NCBI GenBank assembly: GCA_045531335.1
Contig: JAZSDU010000050.1
Coordinates: 1-51,402 of the forward strand
Length of the DNA stretch: 51,402 nucleotides
Origin: CAG-452 sp045531335
GTDB taxonomy: Bacteria; Bacillota; Clostridia; TANB77; CAG-508
Direction of reading: 5' to 3'
Shown here: piece by piece, positions 26,138 to 34,914 of the stretch
How positions within the stretch are numbered: the stretch's first letter is position 1
Layout of the letters: every line of letters starts with the position of its first letter
Notes under the pieces: model-generated
Database searches by the model: none
Told to the model about the DNA's origin: nothing
Seen by the model: only the letters and a program-made list of their open reading frames with translations
Position numbers and translations under genes: made by a program

Positions 26138-27016
26138 ATGAATATTAAACAATTATTAGAATATGGAATCAAATTATTAAAAGAAAATAATATAGATGAA
26201 CCAATATTAAAAACAAGAATATTACTTGCAAATATTTTAAATGAAACAAAAGAATATTTGATGGTTCATGAATTAGAAGAATTAAATAAAGAATTAGTAA
26301 AAATATTTAAAGAAGATATAGAAAAAGTATGTAAGCATATTCCAATTCAATATATAACAAACAAACAAGAATTTATGGGATTAGAATTCTATGTAGATGA
26401 AAATGTTTTAATACCACAACCAGACACAGAAATTCTGGTTGAAGAAGTAATTGATTTATGTGTAGGGGGCGCACTCCAGGGCGACCCGGATAAAAACATA
26501 AAGATATTAGACCTATGTACTGGAAGCGGAGCAATTGGAATATCAATAGCAAAAAATATGCAAAATTGTGAAATAACTTTATCAGATATTAGTAGTGATG
26601 CATTAAAAATTGCACAAACAAATTCTGTAGGGGTCGCACTCCTGGGCGACCCGCATAAAAACATTAAAATCATCCAATCCGACTTATTCGAAAACATACA
26701 AGATAAATTTGATATAATTGTATCAAATCCTCCATATATAAAATCAGATGTTATAAAAACATTAGACGAAGAAGTTCAAAATGAACCTATACTTGCATTA
26801 GATGGAGGAACAGATGGGCTCGATATTTACACAAGAATAATAGAACAAGCACATGAATATTTAAATCAAGATGGATACTTGTGTTTAGAAATAGGATATG
26901 ATCAAAAAGAAGAAGTTATAAAACTAATAGAAGAAACAAATCAGTATAAAGATATATATTCAAAAAAAGATTTAGCAGGTAATGATAGAATAGTAGTTTG
27001 TAAAAAGGAGAAGTAA
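26138..27016 (+). CDS. prmC: Release factor glutamine methyltransferase with two REP-encoded inserts
   Basis: 292 aa. N5-methylates the Gln of the GGQ motif in RF1/RF2. SAM motif DLCTGSGAIGISIA, catalytic SNPPYI, N-terminal helical substrate domain. Two family A palindromes lie inside the gene in the same frame, encoding VGGALQGDPD (26461-26488) and VGVALLGDPH (26626-26653). They fall just before the SAM motif and after the AL-x-IA block, both loop positions, so activity may survive. prfA, the usual partner, is not adjacent. Two bases separate it from whiA. Confidence 0.92.
   Translation: MNIKQLLEYGIKLLKENNIDEPILKTRILLANILNETKEYLMVHELEELNKELVKIFKEDIEKVCKHIPIQYITNKQEFMGLEFYVDENVLIPQPDTEILVEEVIDLCVGGALQGDPDKNIKILDLCTGSGAIGISIAKNMQNCEITLSDISSDALKIAQTNSVGVALLGDPHKNIKIIQSDLFENIQDKFDIIVSNPPYIKSDVIKTLDEEVQNEPILALDGGTDGLDIYTRIIEQAHEYLNQDGYLCLEIGYDQKEEVIKLIEETNQYKDIYSKKDLAGNDRIVVCKKEK
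26461..26488 (+). repeat. Family A REP inside prmC, first copy
   Basis: TGTAGGGGGCGC ... GCGACCCG read as VGGALQGDP, in the same frame as the copies in hemW and the transposase. Confidence 0.88.
26626..26653 (+). repeat. Family A REP inside prmC, second copy
   Basis: TGTAGGGGTCGC ... GCGACCCG read as VGVALLGDP. Confidence 0.88.
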
Positions 27017-27017
27017 T

Positions 27018-27653
27018 ATGTCATTTTCTGGGGAAGTAAGAGAAGAATTGTTAGAATTAAAAATGTGGGATAATAATAGTAGTTTAAAACAAGATGAACA
27101 ATTAGCAAGACTATTAATAAGAGAATCATTTATAAAAAAAGGTTTTATAAATGACCCAAATAAAGAATATCATTTAGAAATTCTTTTTAAATCAAAAAAG
27201 AAAGCAGATGAATTAAAAGATATTATTTTAAATTTTGGAATAGACATAAAATTAACAAAAAAAGGTTCAGACTATATGTTGTATCTAAAAGAAGGTGAAG
27301 AAATATCTTCATTTTTGGCACTTATGGGAGCTGCAAAAGCTGTGATTAAATTTGAAGAAATAAGAGTTATAAAAGATACTAGAAATAATATTAACAGATT
27401 AGTAAATTGTGAAACAGCAAATTTAAATAAAACAATTAATGCTGCGGTAAAGCAAATAGAAGATATTAAAAAATTGAAAAAAAATAAAAAATTTGAAAGT
27501 CTTTCAGATACTTTAAAAGAATTAGCAAACTTACGATTGGAAAATCCGGATTCTTCATACGAAGAACTTGGAAAAATGCTTTCAAAACCAATAGGTAAAT
27601 CAGGAGTAAGCCATAGATTAGAAAAAATATCAAAAATAGCAAACGAAAATTAA
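27018..27653 (+). CDS. whiA: WhiA-like DNA-binding protein, shortened
   Basis: 211 aa, against about 310 in Bacillus and clostridia. It keeps the first residues (MSFSGEVREELLEL), then jumps to the second LAGLIDADG-like half (RLLIRESFIKKGFINDPNKE), the NRLVNCETANLNKT signature and the C-terminal helix-turn-helix (SYEELGKMLSKPIGKSGVSHRL). About 100 residues of the first half-domain are missing without any frameshift. WhiA affects division and chromosome segregation. Co-transcribed with prmC and hemW. Confidence 0.88.
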   Translation: MSFSGEVREELLELKMWDNNSSLKQDEQLARLLIRESFIKKGFINDPNKEYHLEILFKSKKKADELKDIILNFGIDIKLTKKGSDYMLYLKEGEEISSFLALMGAAKAVIKFEEIRVIKDTRNNINRLVNCETANLNKTINAAVKQIEDIKKLKKNKKFESLSDTLKELANLRLENPDSSYEELGKMLSKPIGKSGVSHRLEKISKIANEN

Positions 27654-27690
27654 CTAATACAAAAAACGATTTATATAATAGGAGAAAATA

Positions 27691-28830
27691 ATGAAATATT
27701 TGGGACTTTACATACACATACCATTCTGCAAAAGAAAATGCCACTACTGTGACTTTATATCATTTTCAGGGAAACAAGAATTAATAGAACAATATATAAA
27801 TTCACTAAAAAAAGAGATTAGTAATTATAAAATTAACAAAGAAGATTATTTAATAGAAACAATATATTTTGGTGGAGGAACCCCTTCATATATAGATAGT
27901 AAATATATCATAGAAGTGTTACAACAATTAAAACAAAAATTTAATATTTCAAAAGATGCAGAAATAACAATAGAAATAAATCCAGGAACTGTAGATGAAC
28001 AGAAATTAAAAGAGTACTATAATGCAGGAATTAATAGAATAAGTTTTGGACTTCAATCTACAAAAAGCGAATTACTTAAATTAATAGGTAGAATTCATAG
28101 TTATTCTGATTTTTTAGAAAGCTATAACTTAGCAAAAAAAATAGGATTTAAAAATATAAATATAGATTTGATGATAGGTCTTCCGGTACAAACATTAGAA
28201 GATGTTAAAAAAGATTTAGAAAGAATAACAGAGTTAAAACCAGAGCATATATCAGTGTATTCTTTAATAGTAGAAGAAGGAACTGTTATAGAACAAAAAA
28301 TCAGTAATAAAGAATTATATTTACCATCAGAAGAATTAGAAAGAAAAATGTATTGGGAAGTTAAAAATACATTAGAAGAAAAAGGTTACAAACATTATGA
28401 AATATCAAACTTTTCAAAATTTGGATATGAATCAAAACACAATTTAGCATGTTGGAATCAAGAAGAATATATTGGATTTGGACTGGCTGCACATTCCTAT
28501 ATTGACAATAAGAGATATTCAAACACAGAAGATTTAGAAGAATATATTGTATGGGTCGCACTCCAGGGCGACCCGCAAACAAGAACAATCCACGAAACAC
28601 AGTCCAAAGAAGATAAAATGAAAGAATACATGCTACTTTCATTAAGAAAAATTGAAGGGGTAAAAATATCAGATTTTAAAAATAAATTTGTAGACAATCC
28701 AATTTATATATATAGAGAAAGTCTAAATAAATTAGTAACACAAGAACTTATAGAAATAGATATTGATAGTATAAAATTAACAAATAAAGGACTTGATTTA
28801 GCAAATATTGTTTGGGAAGAATTCGTATGA
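27691..28830 (+). CDS. hemW: Heme chaperone HemW, with a REP-encoded insert
   Basis: 379-aa radical SAM protein of the HemN family. The cluster motif is CKRKCHYCDF, without the fourth Cys of true HemN, which points to the heme-transfer protein HemW. Also YFGGGTPSY and the LSFGLQS-like ISFGLQST. A family A palindrome at 28549-28575 adds VWVALQGDPQ near residue 285-295, between the radical SAM core and the C-terminal domain. Stands before hrcA as in Bacillus. Confidence 0.93.
   Translation: MKYLGLYIHIPFCKRKCHYCDFISFSGKQELIEQYINSLKKEISNYKINKEDYLIETIYFGGGTPSYIDSKYIIEVLQQLKQKFNISKDAEITIEINPGTVDEQKLKEYYNAGINRISFGLQSTKSELLKLIGRIHSYSDFLESYNLAKKIGFKNINIDLMIGLPVQTLEDVKKDLERITELKPEHISVYSLIVEEGTVIEQKISNKELYLPSEELERKMYWEVKNTLEEKGYKHYEISNFSKFGYESKHNLACWNQEEYIGFGLAAHSYIDNKRYSNTEDLEEYIVWVALQGDPQTRTIHETQSKEDKMKEYMLLSLRKIEGVKISDFKNKFVDNPIYIYRESLNKLVTQELIEIDIDSIKLTNKGLDLANIVWEEFV
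28549..28575 (+). repeat. Family A REP inside hemW
   Basis: TGTATGGGTCGC ... GCGACCCG, read as VWVALQGDP. Same reading frame as the prmC copies. Confidence 0.85.
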
Positions 28831-28882
28831 AATTCTTCCTTCTTTTATTGTTTAAATAATAATTTATATAATTAAATAATTT

Positions 28883-28909
28883 TTAGCAATCTATATTGAC
28901 AATTGCTAA
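28883..28909 (+). promoter_or_regulatory. CIRCE-like operator 1
   Basis: TTAGCAATC-N9-AATTGCTAA, the HrcA operator geometry with changed inner bases relative to TTAGCACTC-N9-GAGTGCTAA. It overlaps the -35 hexamer TTGACA (28896-28901). Confidence 0.8.
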
Positions 28910-28924
28910 AATTGGGTATAATAT
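28896..28924 (+). promoter_or_regulatory. Promoter of hrcA-grpE-dnaK-dnaJ
   Basis: -35 TTGACA (28896-28901). The -10 is TAATAT (28919-28924, 17-base spacer) or the overlapping TATAAT (28917-28922). It is embedded between the two CIRCE-like sites. Confidence 0.7.
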
Positions 28925-28925
28925 A

Positions 28926-28952
28926 TTAGCAGTTAATTAAAAAGACTGCTAA
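28926..28952 (+). promoter_or_regulatory. CIRCE-like operator 2
   Basis: TTAGCAGTT-N9-GACTGCTAA, just downstream of the -10 and before the hrcA ribosome binding site. Confidence 0.8.
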
Positions 28953-28967
28953 AAAGAGGTGGAAATA

Positions 28968-29987
28968 TTGTTAAATGATAGAAAAAAACAGATTTTACAG
29001 GCTGTAATTGAAGAATATATTAATACTGCAGAACCAGTAAGTAGTGGGACTTTAGTAGAAAAATATGGATTAGATTTTAGCAGTGCAACTATAAGAAACG
29101 AAATGGCAGATTTAGAAAAGGAAGGCTATTTAGAAAAACCACACACCTCAGCAGGAAGAATTCCTTCAGTAAAAGGATATAGATTCTATGTAGATGAACT
29201 TTTAAATGATGAAAATATTAGTTTAGATGAAATTCAATATATAAAAACACAACTAGAAACAAAAGTAAATGAGATGGAAGATTTAACTAAAATTACAACA
29301 AATACTATTTCTGATATAACTCATTATGCTACAGTTGCAATCGGACCAAATTCAAATAATAATTTAATAAAAGATATAAAATTTATACTTTTAGGTGAAA
29401 GAATGTTAATGGCAGTTATACTTACAGAAAATGGAGCAATTAAAGAAACTATAATAAAGTATGATGAAGATATAAATCAAAATCAAGTTGATGGATTAAA
29501 TTATACATTTAATAATAAATTAAGAGGAAAGCCATTAGAAAAAATAGATAAACCAATGGAAGAATATATTTTATCAACAATGAGTGACCAAGTAAATGTT
29601 ATAAAACCAATAATAGGACAGCTAAATAAAGCAATAGAAGAATCAGATAAGATATATCTAAAAGGTGCAAATAACGTATTTGATTTTCCAGAGTTTGAAA
29701 AAATAGATACAGCTAGAAATTTTTTAAGTATTTTAGATACTAAAGAACAAATGTTAGAGGTTTTAAATTCAGGATTTGCTAAAGATATAAATGTCTATAT
29801 TGGAGAAGAAAATGAAAAAGAAGAACTTAAAGATTTGAGTATAGTTACATTTAAACATACAGTAGCAGGAAAAGATTTAGGAACAATTGGAATTATAGGA
29901 CCAAAGAGAATGAATTATTCAAAAGTAATTTCAATAATGAAATATATTAGTAAAAAACTAAATGAGAATAATAATGTTGAAGAATGA
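28968..29987 (+). CDS. hrcA: Heat-inducible transcription repressor HrcA
   Basis: 339 aa. Binds CIRCE and represses the chaperone operon until GroEL is titrated. N-terminal winged helix (RKKQILQAVIEEYINTAEPV, ATIRNEMADLEKEGYL) and family block HTSAGRIPSVKGYRFYVD. Start TTG 28968 lies five bases after AGAGGTGG (28955-28962); an in-frame GTG inside that site was rejected. It follows two CIRCE-like sites, so it autoregulates. Confidence 0.95.
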   Translation: MLNDRKKQILQAVIEEYINTAEPVSSGTLVEKYGLDFSSATIRNEMADLEKEGYLEKPHTSAGRIPSVKGYRFYVDELLNDENISLDEIQYIKTQLETKVNEMEDLTKITTNTISDITHYATVAIGPNSNNNLIKDIKFILLGERMLMAVILTENGAIKETIIKYDEDINQNQVDGLNYTFNNKLRGKPLEKIDKPMEEYILSTMSDQVNVIKPIIGQLNKAIEESDKIYLKGANNVFDFPEFEKIDTARNFLSILDTKEQMLEVLNSGFAKDINVYIGEENEKEELKDLSIVTFKHTVAGKDLGTIGIIGPKRMNYSKVISIMKYISKKLNENNNVEE

Positions 29988-29988
29988 A

Positions 29989-30045
29989 TGTAGGGGCTGC
30001 ACTCTTGGGCAGCCCGTGGGTCGCCGAGGACGGCGACCCCTACAA
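29989..30045. repeat. Paired REP-like palindromes (family A)
   Basis: TGTAGGGGCTGC ... GCAGCCCG directly followed by the inverted copy GGGTCGCCG ... CGGCGACCCCTACA, in the hrcA-grpE gap. Confidence 0.8.
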
Positions 30046-30074
30046 GAAAAAAATATAAAATAAGGAGCGAAGAT

Positions 30075-30572
30075 ATGTCAGAAGAAAAAGAAAACTTAGA
30101 AGAAAACAAAAAAGAAGAGGTAGTAAAAGAATCAGATGAATTAGTTAAAACAAAACAAGAACTAGAAGAAACAACAGATAGATTAAAAAGAATAATGGCA
30201 GAATTTGAAAACTATAAAAAAAGAAGCGGTAAAGAAAGAGAATTATTATATAATTCACTTTTAGCAGATATAGTATCAAGTTTTTTACCAGTTATTGATA
30301 ATTTAGAAAAAGCAGCAGAGGCAAAGACAGAAGATGAAAATTATAAACAAGGACTAGAATTAGTTTTAAAACAATTTAAAGATGTACTTACAAAATTTGG
30401 GGTAGAAGAAATAAAAACAGTAGGAGAAACTTTTGATCCAGAAGTACATGAAGCAGTAAGTAGTCTGCAAGATGATACAAAAGGTGAAAAAGAAATAGTA
30501 CAAGAATATAGAAAAGGTTATAAGGTTGGAACAAAGGTAATACGTCATGCTATGGTTGTAGTAGCTAATTAA
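30075..30572 (+). CDS. grpE: Nucleotide exchange factor GrpE
   Basis: 165 aa. Releases ADP from DnaK. A charged N-terminal coiled coil (residues 1-60) is followed by RIMAEFENYKKRSGKERE and the beta-domain with GVEEIKTVGETFDPEVHEAV and the VGTKVIRHAMVVVAN end. ATG 30075 after AAGGAGCG. A family B hairpin separates it from dnaK. Confidence 0.95.
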   Translation: MSEEKENLEENKKEEVVKESDELVKTKQELEETTDRLKRIMAEFENYKKRSGKERELLYNSLLADIVSSFLPVIDNLEKAAEAKTEDENYKQGLELVLKQFKDVLTKFGVEEIKTVGETFDPEVHEAVSSLQDDTKGEKEIVQEYRKGYKVGTKVIRHAMVVVAN

Positions 30573-30686
30573 CATGAAAAACTTCGTCTTGCGTTGTTAG
30601 ACTACGCATAAAAAATCCTCAACGTACTTTTGTACGTCTCCGGTTTTTTAGCTTGTCTGCCTAGCAATACTCGTTTTTGATGTTAA
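30572..30686. repeat. Family B hairpin element, copy 2 (divergent)
   Basis: Core ATCCTCAACGTAC ... GTACGTCTCCGGTTTT within longer arms. It fills the grpE-dnaK gap. Confidence 0.78.
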
Positions 30687-30748
30687 TTAAATTAAAATAG
30701 ATTTTAATTTTAAAATATAAATAAATTTTTCAAAGGAGGATGACTTAT

Positions 30749-32587
30749 ATGTCAAAAATTATTGGTATCGATTTAGGTACAACAAATTCATGTGTAGCAG
30801 TTATGGAAGGTGGAGAACCAGTTGTAATTCCAAATCCAGAAGGAAATAGAACAACACCATCTGTAGTTGCATTTTCAAAAAACGGAGAAAGATTAGTTGG
30901 ACAAATTGCAAAACGCCAAGCTGTTACTAATCCAGATAATACTGTTATCTCAATAAAAAGAGATATGGGAACAAACAAAAAAGTAAAAATAGAAGAAGAT
31001 GAATTTACACCACAAGAAATTTCAGCAATGGTTCTTCAAAAATTAAAAACAGATGCAGAAAATTACTTAGGGCAAAAAGTTACAGAAGCTGTTATAACAG
31101 TTCCTGCATATTTTAGTGATAGCCAAAGACAAGCAACAAAAGATGCTGGTAAAATAGCAGGTCTTAATGTTTTAAGAATTATAAATGAACCAACAGCAGC
31201 AGCACTTGCTTATGGTATGGACAAAGAAGATACAGACCAAAAAATCATGGTATATGATTTAGGTGGAGGAACATTTGACGTATCAATATTAGATATTGGT
31301 GACGGAGTATTTGAAGTTTTAGCAACAAGTGGAAACAACAAATTAGGTGGAGATGATTTCGAACAAAAAATTATAGATTTCTTAGTTGCAGAATTTAAAA
31401 AAGAACAAGGAATAGATTTAGCAGCTGATAAAATGGCTATGCAAAGATTAAAAGAAGCTGCAGAAAAAGCAAAAATAGAATTATCAGGTGTTGGTCAAAC
31501 AAATATCAATCTACCATTTATTACAGCAGATGCTACAGGACCAAAACATTTAGACATTACTTTAACAAGAGCAAAATTTGATGAATTAACAAGAGACCTA
31601 GTAGAAGCTACAACTGGACCTGTTAATCAAGCTCTTAAAGACGCAGGATTATCAGCAGACAAAATAGACCAAGTATTATTAGTTGGTGGATCTACAAGAA
31701 TACCAGCAGTTCAAGAAGCTGTTAAAAGAATAACAGGAAAAGAACCAAATAAAGGAATAAATCCAGACGAATGTGTTGCAATTGGTGCAGCAATTCAAGG
31801 TGGAGTTCTTTCAGGAGATGTTAAAGATTTAGTATTATTAGACGTAACACCATTATCATTAGGTATTGAAACATATGGTGGAGTATTTACTAAATTAATA
31901 GAAAGAAACACAACAATACCAACAAAAAAATCACAAATATTCTCTACAGCTGCAGATGGTCAAACAAGTGTTGAAGTTCATGTTTTACAAGGTGAACGTG
32001 AAATGGCAGCATACAACAAAACATTAGGAAGATTCCAATTAACAGGAATACCAGCAGCACCAAGAGGAATACCACAAATAGAAGTTACATTTGATATAGA
32101 TGCAAATGGTATAGTACACGTATCTGCAAAAGATATGGCAACAGGAAATGAGCAAAATGTTTCTATAACAGCAAGTACAAATCTTTCAGAAGAAGATATT
32201 CAAAAAGCTGTAAAAGATGCACAAGCACATGCAAGCGAAGATAAAAAGAAAAAAGAGGAAGTAGAAGTTAGAAATAATGCTGAAAGCTTAGTATATAGTA
32301 GCCAAAAAACATTAGATGATTTAGGAGATAAAATAAGCGGTGAAGAAAAAGCCAAAGTTGAAGCAGAAATTGAAAATGTTAATAAAGCATTAGAAACAAA
32401 TAATGTTGAAACAATTAAAGAAGCAACAGAAAAATTAACAACAGTATTCTATCAAATATCTGAACAATTATATAAACAAACAGCAGCAAATAATAATGCA
32501 GGAGCAGAAGGACAAAATGCAGATGCAAGTGCAAATGATGGAAACGTTTATGATGCGGACTATAAAGTAGAAGACGATAATAATTAA
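30749..32587 (+). CDS. dnaK: Chaperone DnaK (Hsp70)
   Basis: 612 aa. ATPase domain with IGIDLGTTNSCVAVMEGG, NEPTAAALAYGMD and YDLGGGTFDVSIL; substrate domain from about residue 380; an Asn/Ala-rich linker and a short acidic tail. Start ATG 30749 after AAAGGAGG (30732-30739); the ATG at 30740 touches that site. One of the few CGC arginine codons of the window is here (KRQ), read normally. Confidence 0.98.
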   Translation: MSKIIGIDLGTTNSCVAVMEGGEPVVIPNPEGNRTTPSVVAFSKNGERLVGQIAKRQAVTNPDNTVISIKRDMGTNKKVKIEEDEFTPQEISAMVLQKLKTDAENYLGQKVTEAVITVPAYFSDSQRQATKDAGKIAGLNVLRIINEPTAAALAYGMDKEDTDQKIMVYDLGGGTFDVSILDIGDGVFEVLATSGNNKLGGDDFEQKIIDFLVAEFKKEQGIDLAADKMAMQRLKEAAEKAKIELSGVGQTNINLPFITADATGPKHLDITLTRAKFDELTRDLVEATTGPVNQALKDAGLSADKIDQVLLVGGSTRIPAVQEAVKRITGKEPNKGINPDECVAIGAAIQGGVLSGDVKDLVLLDVTPLSLGIETYGGVFTKLIERNTTIPTKKSQIFSTAADGQTSVEVHVLQGEREMAAYNKTLGRFQLTGIPAAPRGIPQIEVTFDIDANGIVHVSAKDMATGNEQNVSITASTNLSEEDIQKAVKDAQAHASEDKKKKEEVEVRNNAESLVYSSQKTLDDLGDKISGEEKAKVEAEIENVNKALETNNVETIKEATEKLTTVFYQISEQLYKQTAANNNAGAEGQNADASANDGNVYDADYKVEDDNN

Positions 32588-32610
32588 TAAAAACGAATTA
32601 ATAAAAAACG

Positions 32611-32727
32611 AATGAAAATCAGCACCTTGCACATTTTCTATCAACAACAAAAATCCTCAACGTGCACACGCACGCCTCCGGTTTTGTTGTTTCAGAAAAT
32701 GCACAATCTACTAATTTTGATTCGTTT
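32611..32727. repeat. Family B hairpin element, copy 3
   Basis: Core ATCCTCAACGTGC ... CGCACGCCTCCGGTTTT, arms TTGCACATTTTCTATC and CAGAAAATGCACAA. In the dnaK-dnaJ gap. Confidence 0.82.
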
Positions 32728-32747
32728 TAAGGAGATTCAATTATAAA

Positions 32748-32775
32748 TGTAGGGGCGAGGTTCCATCCTCGCCCG
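32748..32775. repeat. REP-like palindrome (family A)
   Basis: TGTAGGGGCGAGG ... CCTCGCCCG; nearly identical to the left half of the pair at 41913. Confidence 0.75.
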
Positions 32776-32855
32776 CATTAAATATTTTAATAATATGTGT
32801 GATATTATATAAATATTATAGATATAATTAAAATAACATTAAAAAGGAGTAAAAC

Positions 32856-34005
32856 ATGGCAAATAAGAGAGATTATTATGAAGTATTAGGTGTAAATAAA
32901 ACTGCTACTGATGATGAATTAAAAAAAGCATATAGAAAACTTGCAAAAAAATATCATCCTGATGCAAATCCTGATAATAAAAAAGAGGCTGAAGAAAAAT
33001 TTAAAGAAGTTTCAGAAGCTTATGAAAATTTATCAGATCCTCAAAAAAGAAGAATGTATGACCAATTTGGACATAATGGACCACAAGGATTTGGAGGAAA
33101 TCAAGGGGGATATTATTCATATTCAACATCAGGATTTGATGGATTTTCAGATTTTGGAGACTTAGGAGACATATTTTCTTCATTTTTTGGAGGAGGATTT
33201 AATGGAGGAAGAACTTCTAGAACAAAGAATGGACCTAAAAAAGGAAGAGATTTAAAATACAGTATGAATATTACTTTCGAAGAATCATATTTAGGGGTAG
33301 AAAAAGAGATATCAATAAGCAGAGAAGAAGAGTGTAATACTTGCCACGGTACAAAAGCAAAACCAGGAACAAAGTCTGAAACATGTAAGGCTTGCAACCG
33401 GAACAGGTACAATAAAACAAGTAGTTTCTACAATACTGGGACAAATGCAGACTACAAAAACTTGTCCTAATTGTAATGGGGAAGGTAAAATAATACAAGA
33501 AAAATGTCCTGAGTGTAAAGGAAGAGGAAAAGTAAGAAAGCCAGTAAAAATAAAGGTAAAAATTCCAGCAGGAATTTCTGATGGTCAAACGGTAGTATTA
33601 AGAGGTGAAGGAGAACCAGGAGAAAAAGGTGGACCAAAAGGAGATTTATATATTGTAGTAAGTATAAAAAGACATAGCATTTTTTCTAGAAATGGTGATC
33701 ATGTAGTTTGTGAAATTCCAATTACTTTTACACAAGCAACACTTGGAGCAGAACTAAAAATTCCAATGGTAGATGGAAAAGAAGAAATATATAAAATTCC
33801 GGAAGGAACTCAAACAGGAACTAAATTTACATTAAGAGGAAAAGGATTTAAAGCAGTAAACGGAAATTGGAATGGAGACTTTATCTTCACAGTTATTGTC
33901 CAAACACCAAAAAAATTAACAGCAGAGCAAAGAGAATTATTAAATAGACTTGCAATAACAATGAATGAACAACCACCAGTAAAGAAAAAAGGAATATTTG
34001 GATAG
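32856..34005 (+). CDS. dnaJ: Chaperone DnaJ (Hsp40), with a +1 shift at CGG 33399-33401
   Basis: Co-chaperone that delivers clients to DnaK. J domain with HPD (KKYHPDANPDNK), Gly/Phe-rich linker, then four CxxCxGxG zinc motifs. The second reads C-x2-C-N in the first frame and meets CGG where the motif Gly belongs. Skipping the C gives CKACNGTGTIK and continues through the third and fourth motifs and the substrate domain to 34005. 382 aa, full length. The zero frame runs on to 33470 only, giving a truncated J-domain protein. Confidence 0.95.
33399..33401 (+). other. CGG recoding site 4 (dnaJ zinc finger)
   Basis: Context AAC-CGG-A. +1 reading supplies the first Gly of the second CxxCxGxG motif (here C-x2-C-N-G-T-G). 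Confidence 0.9.
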
Positions 34006-34042
34006 AAAAAAGAAGAGGAGAAAACCTCTTCTTTTTTCTAGA
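34005..34042 (+). terminator. Terminator of the heat-shock operon
   Basis: GAAAAAAGAAGAGG / CCTCTTCTTTTTTC with a six-base loop, overlapping the dnaJ stop. Confidence 0.88.
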
Positions 34043-34155
34043 CACTAAAAATATAATATGCTATAATTAACCTAAATGTAATATTTATGTATTGGAACGT
34101 AAATCCACGAATTATCTTTTAGAACTGATATTATTATCAGTATATTACATTCAAT

Positions 34156-34186
34156 AGTTTGAGTAGATTAATCTACTCAAACTTTA
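34156..34186. other. Perfect palindrome before the Thg1-like gene
   Basis: AGTTTGAGTAGATT and its complement AATCTACTCAAACT are contiguous, 25 bases before the next start codon. It could be a factor-independent terminator or an operator. Confidence 0.5.
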
Positions 34187-34210
34187 TATATTATAAAAGG
34201 GGAAAACAGT

Positions 34211-34903
34211 ATGTGGAATAATTATTTTGCTCAAATAAGAAAAAAGTATAGTATGAGAGTTAGTTTTAAAGAGCCATTAGTAATAAACTTAGATGGGAAA
34301 GATGTTACTAAAAACAATAATATTAATTTGTTTATTAAGTATAATGATGGCTTTTTAGATACAATGGAAAAAACAGTTAAATATTTTACAAAAAAATATG
34401 ATTGTATTTCAATATTTGGAGCTGATGAAGTTAGTTTTATATTTTTAAAACCTATAGATTTAATAAAAGATCTAAATTCTGACAATAATAATTCTTCGAA
34501 TGAAATAATTGCAGTTTTTTCACAATACTTTTTTGATTATTTTAACAGTATATCTAATACTGAAAAGATATTTTGGCATGGAAAATGTTTTTCTATACCA
34601 AGTGGTAAAGTGAATTCATATATTAAATATAAAAACAAATTAATACAAAATGTAATAACAACTTATCTATTAAAAAAGAATAACATTATAGATGCTGGAA
34701 AAATAAAAGCAGAAGAAAGAATAGAAAAATGTAAAGAATATAAACAATATAATGAGCTAAAAAAAGTAATGGATGGAATATTATATAAAAATGGAGATAG
34801 AATTGACATAGAAGAATTTTTAAATGACAAGATAAAAATAATTGAGCCAGAAGAAAAAATTATACAAGATGAATATTTTGATATAACAAAATGGGATATA
34901 TAA
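34211..34903 (+). CDS. Thg1-like 3'-5' nucleotidyltransferase (TLP family)
   Basis: 230 aa. The three metal carboxylates of the Thg1 palm are recognisable: Asp in LVINLDGKDV (residue about 27) and Asp-Glu in FGADEVSFIF (about 74-75). Eukaryotic Thg1 adds G-1 to tRNA-His; bacterial Thg1-like proteins repair truncated tRNA 5' ends by 3'-5' addition. The second half is rich in Lys and less conserved. ATG 34211 after AAAGGGGAA. It occupies the place where prmA lies in relatives (dnaJ-prmA-rsmE). Confidence 0.7.
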   Translation: MWNNYFAQIRKKYSMRVSFKEPLVINLDGKDVTKNNNINLFIKYNDGFLDTMEKTVKYFTKKYDCISIFGADEVSFIFLKPIDLIKDLNSDNNNSSNEIIAVFSQYFFDYFNSISNTEKIFWHGKCFSIPSGKVNSYIKYKNKLIQNVITTYLLKKNNIIDAGKIKAEERIEKCKEYKQYNELKKVMDGILYKNGDRIDIEEFLNDKIKIIEPEEKIIQDEYFDITKWDI

Positions 34904-34914
34904 AAGGAGAAATT

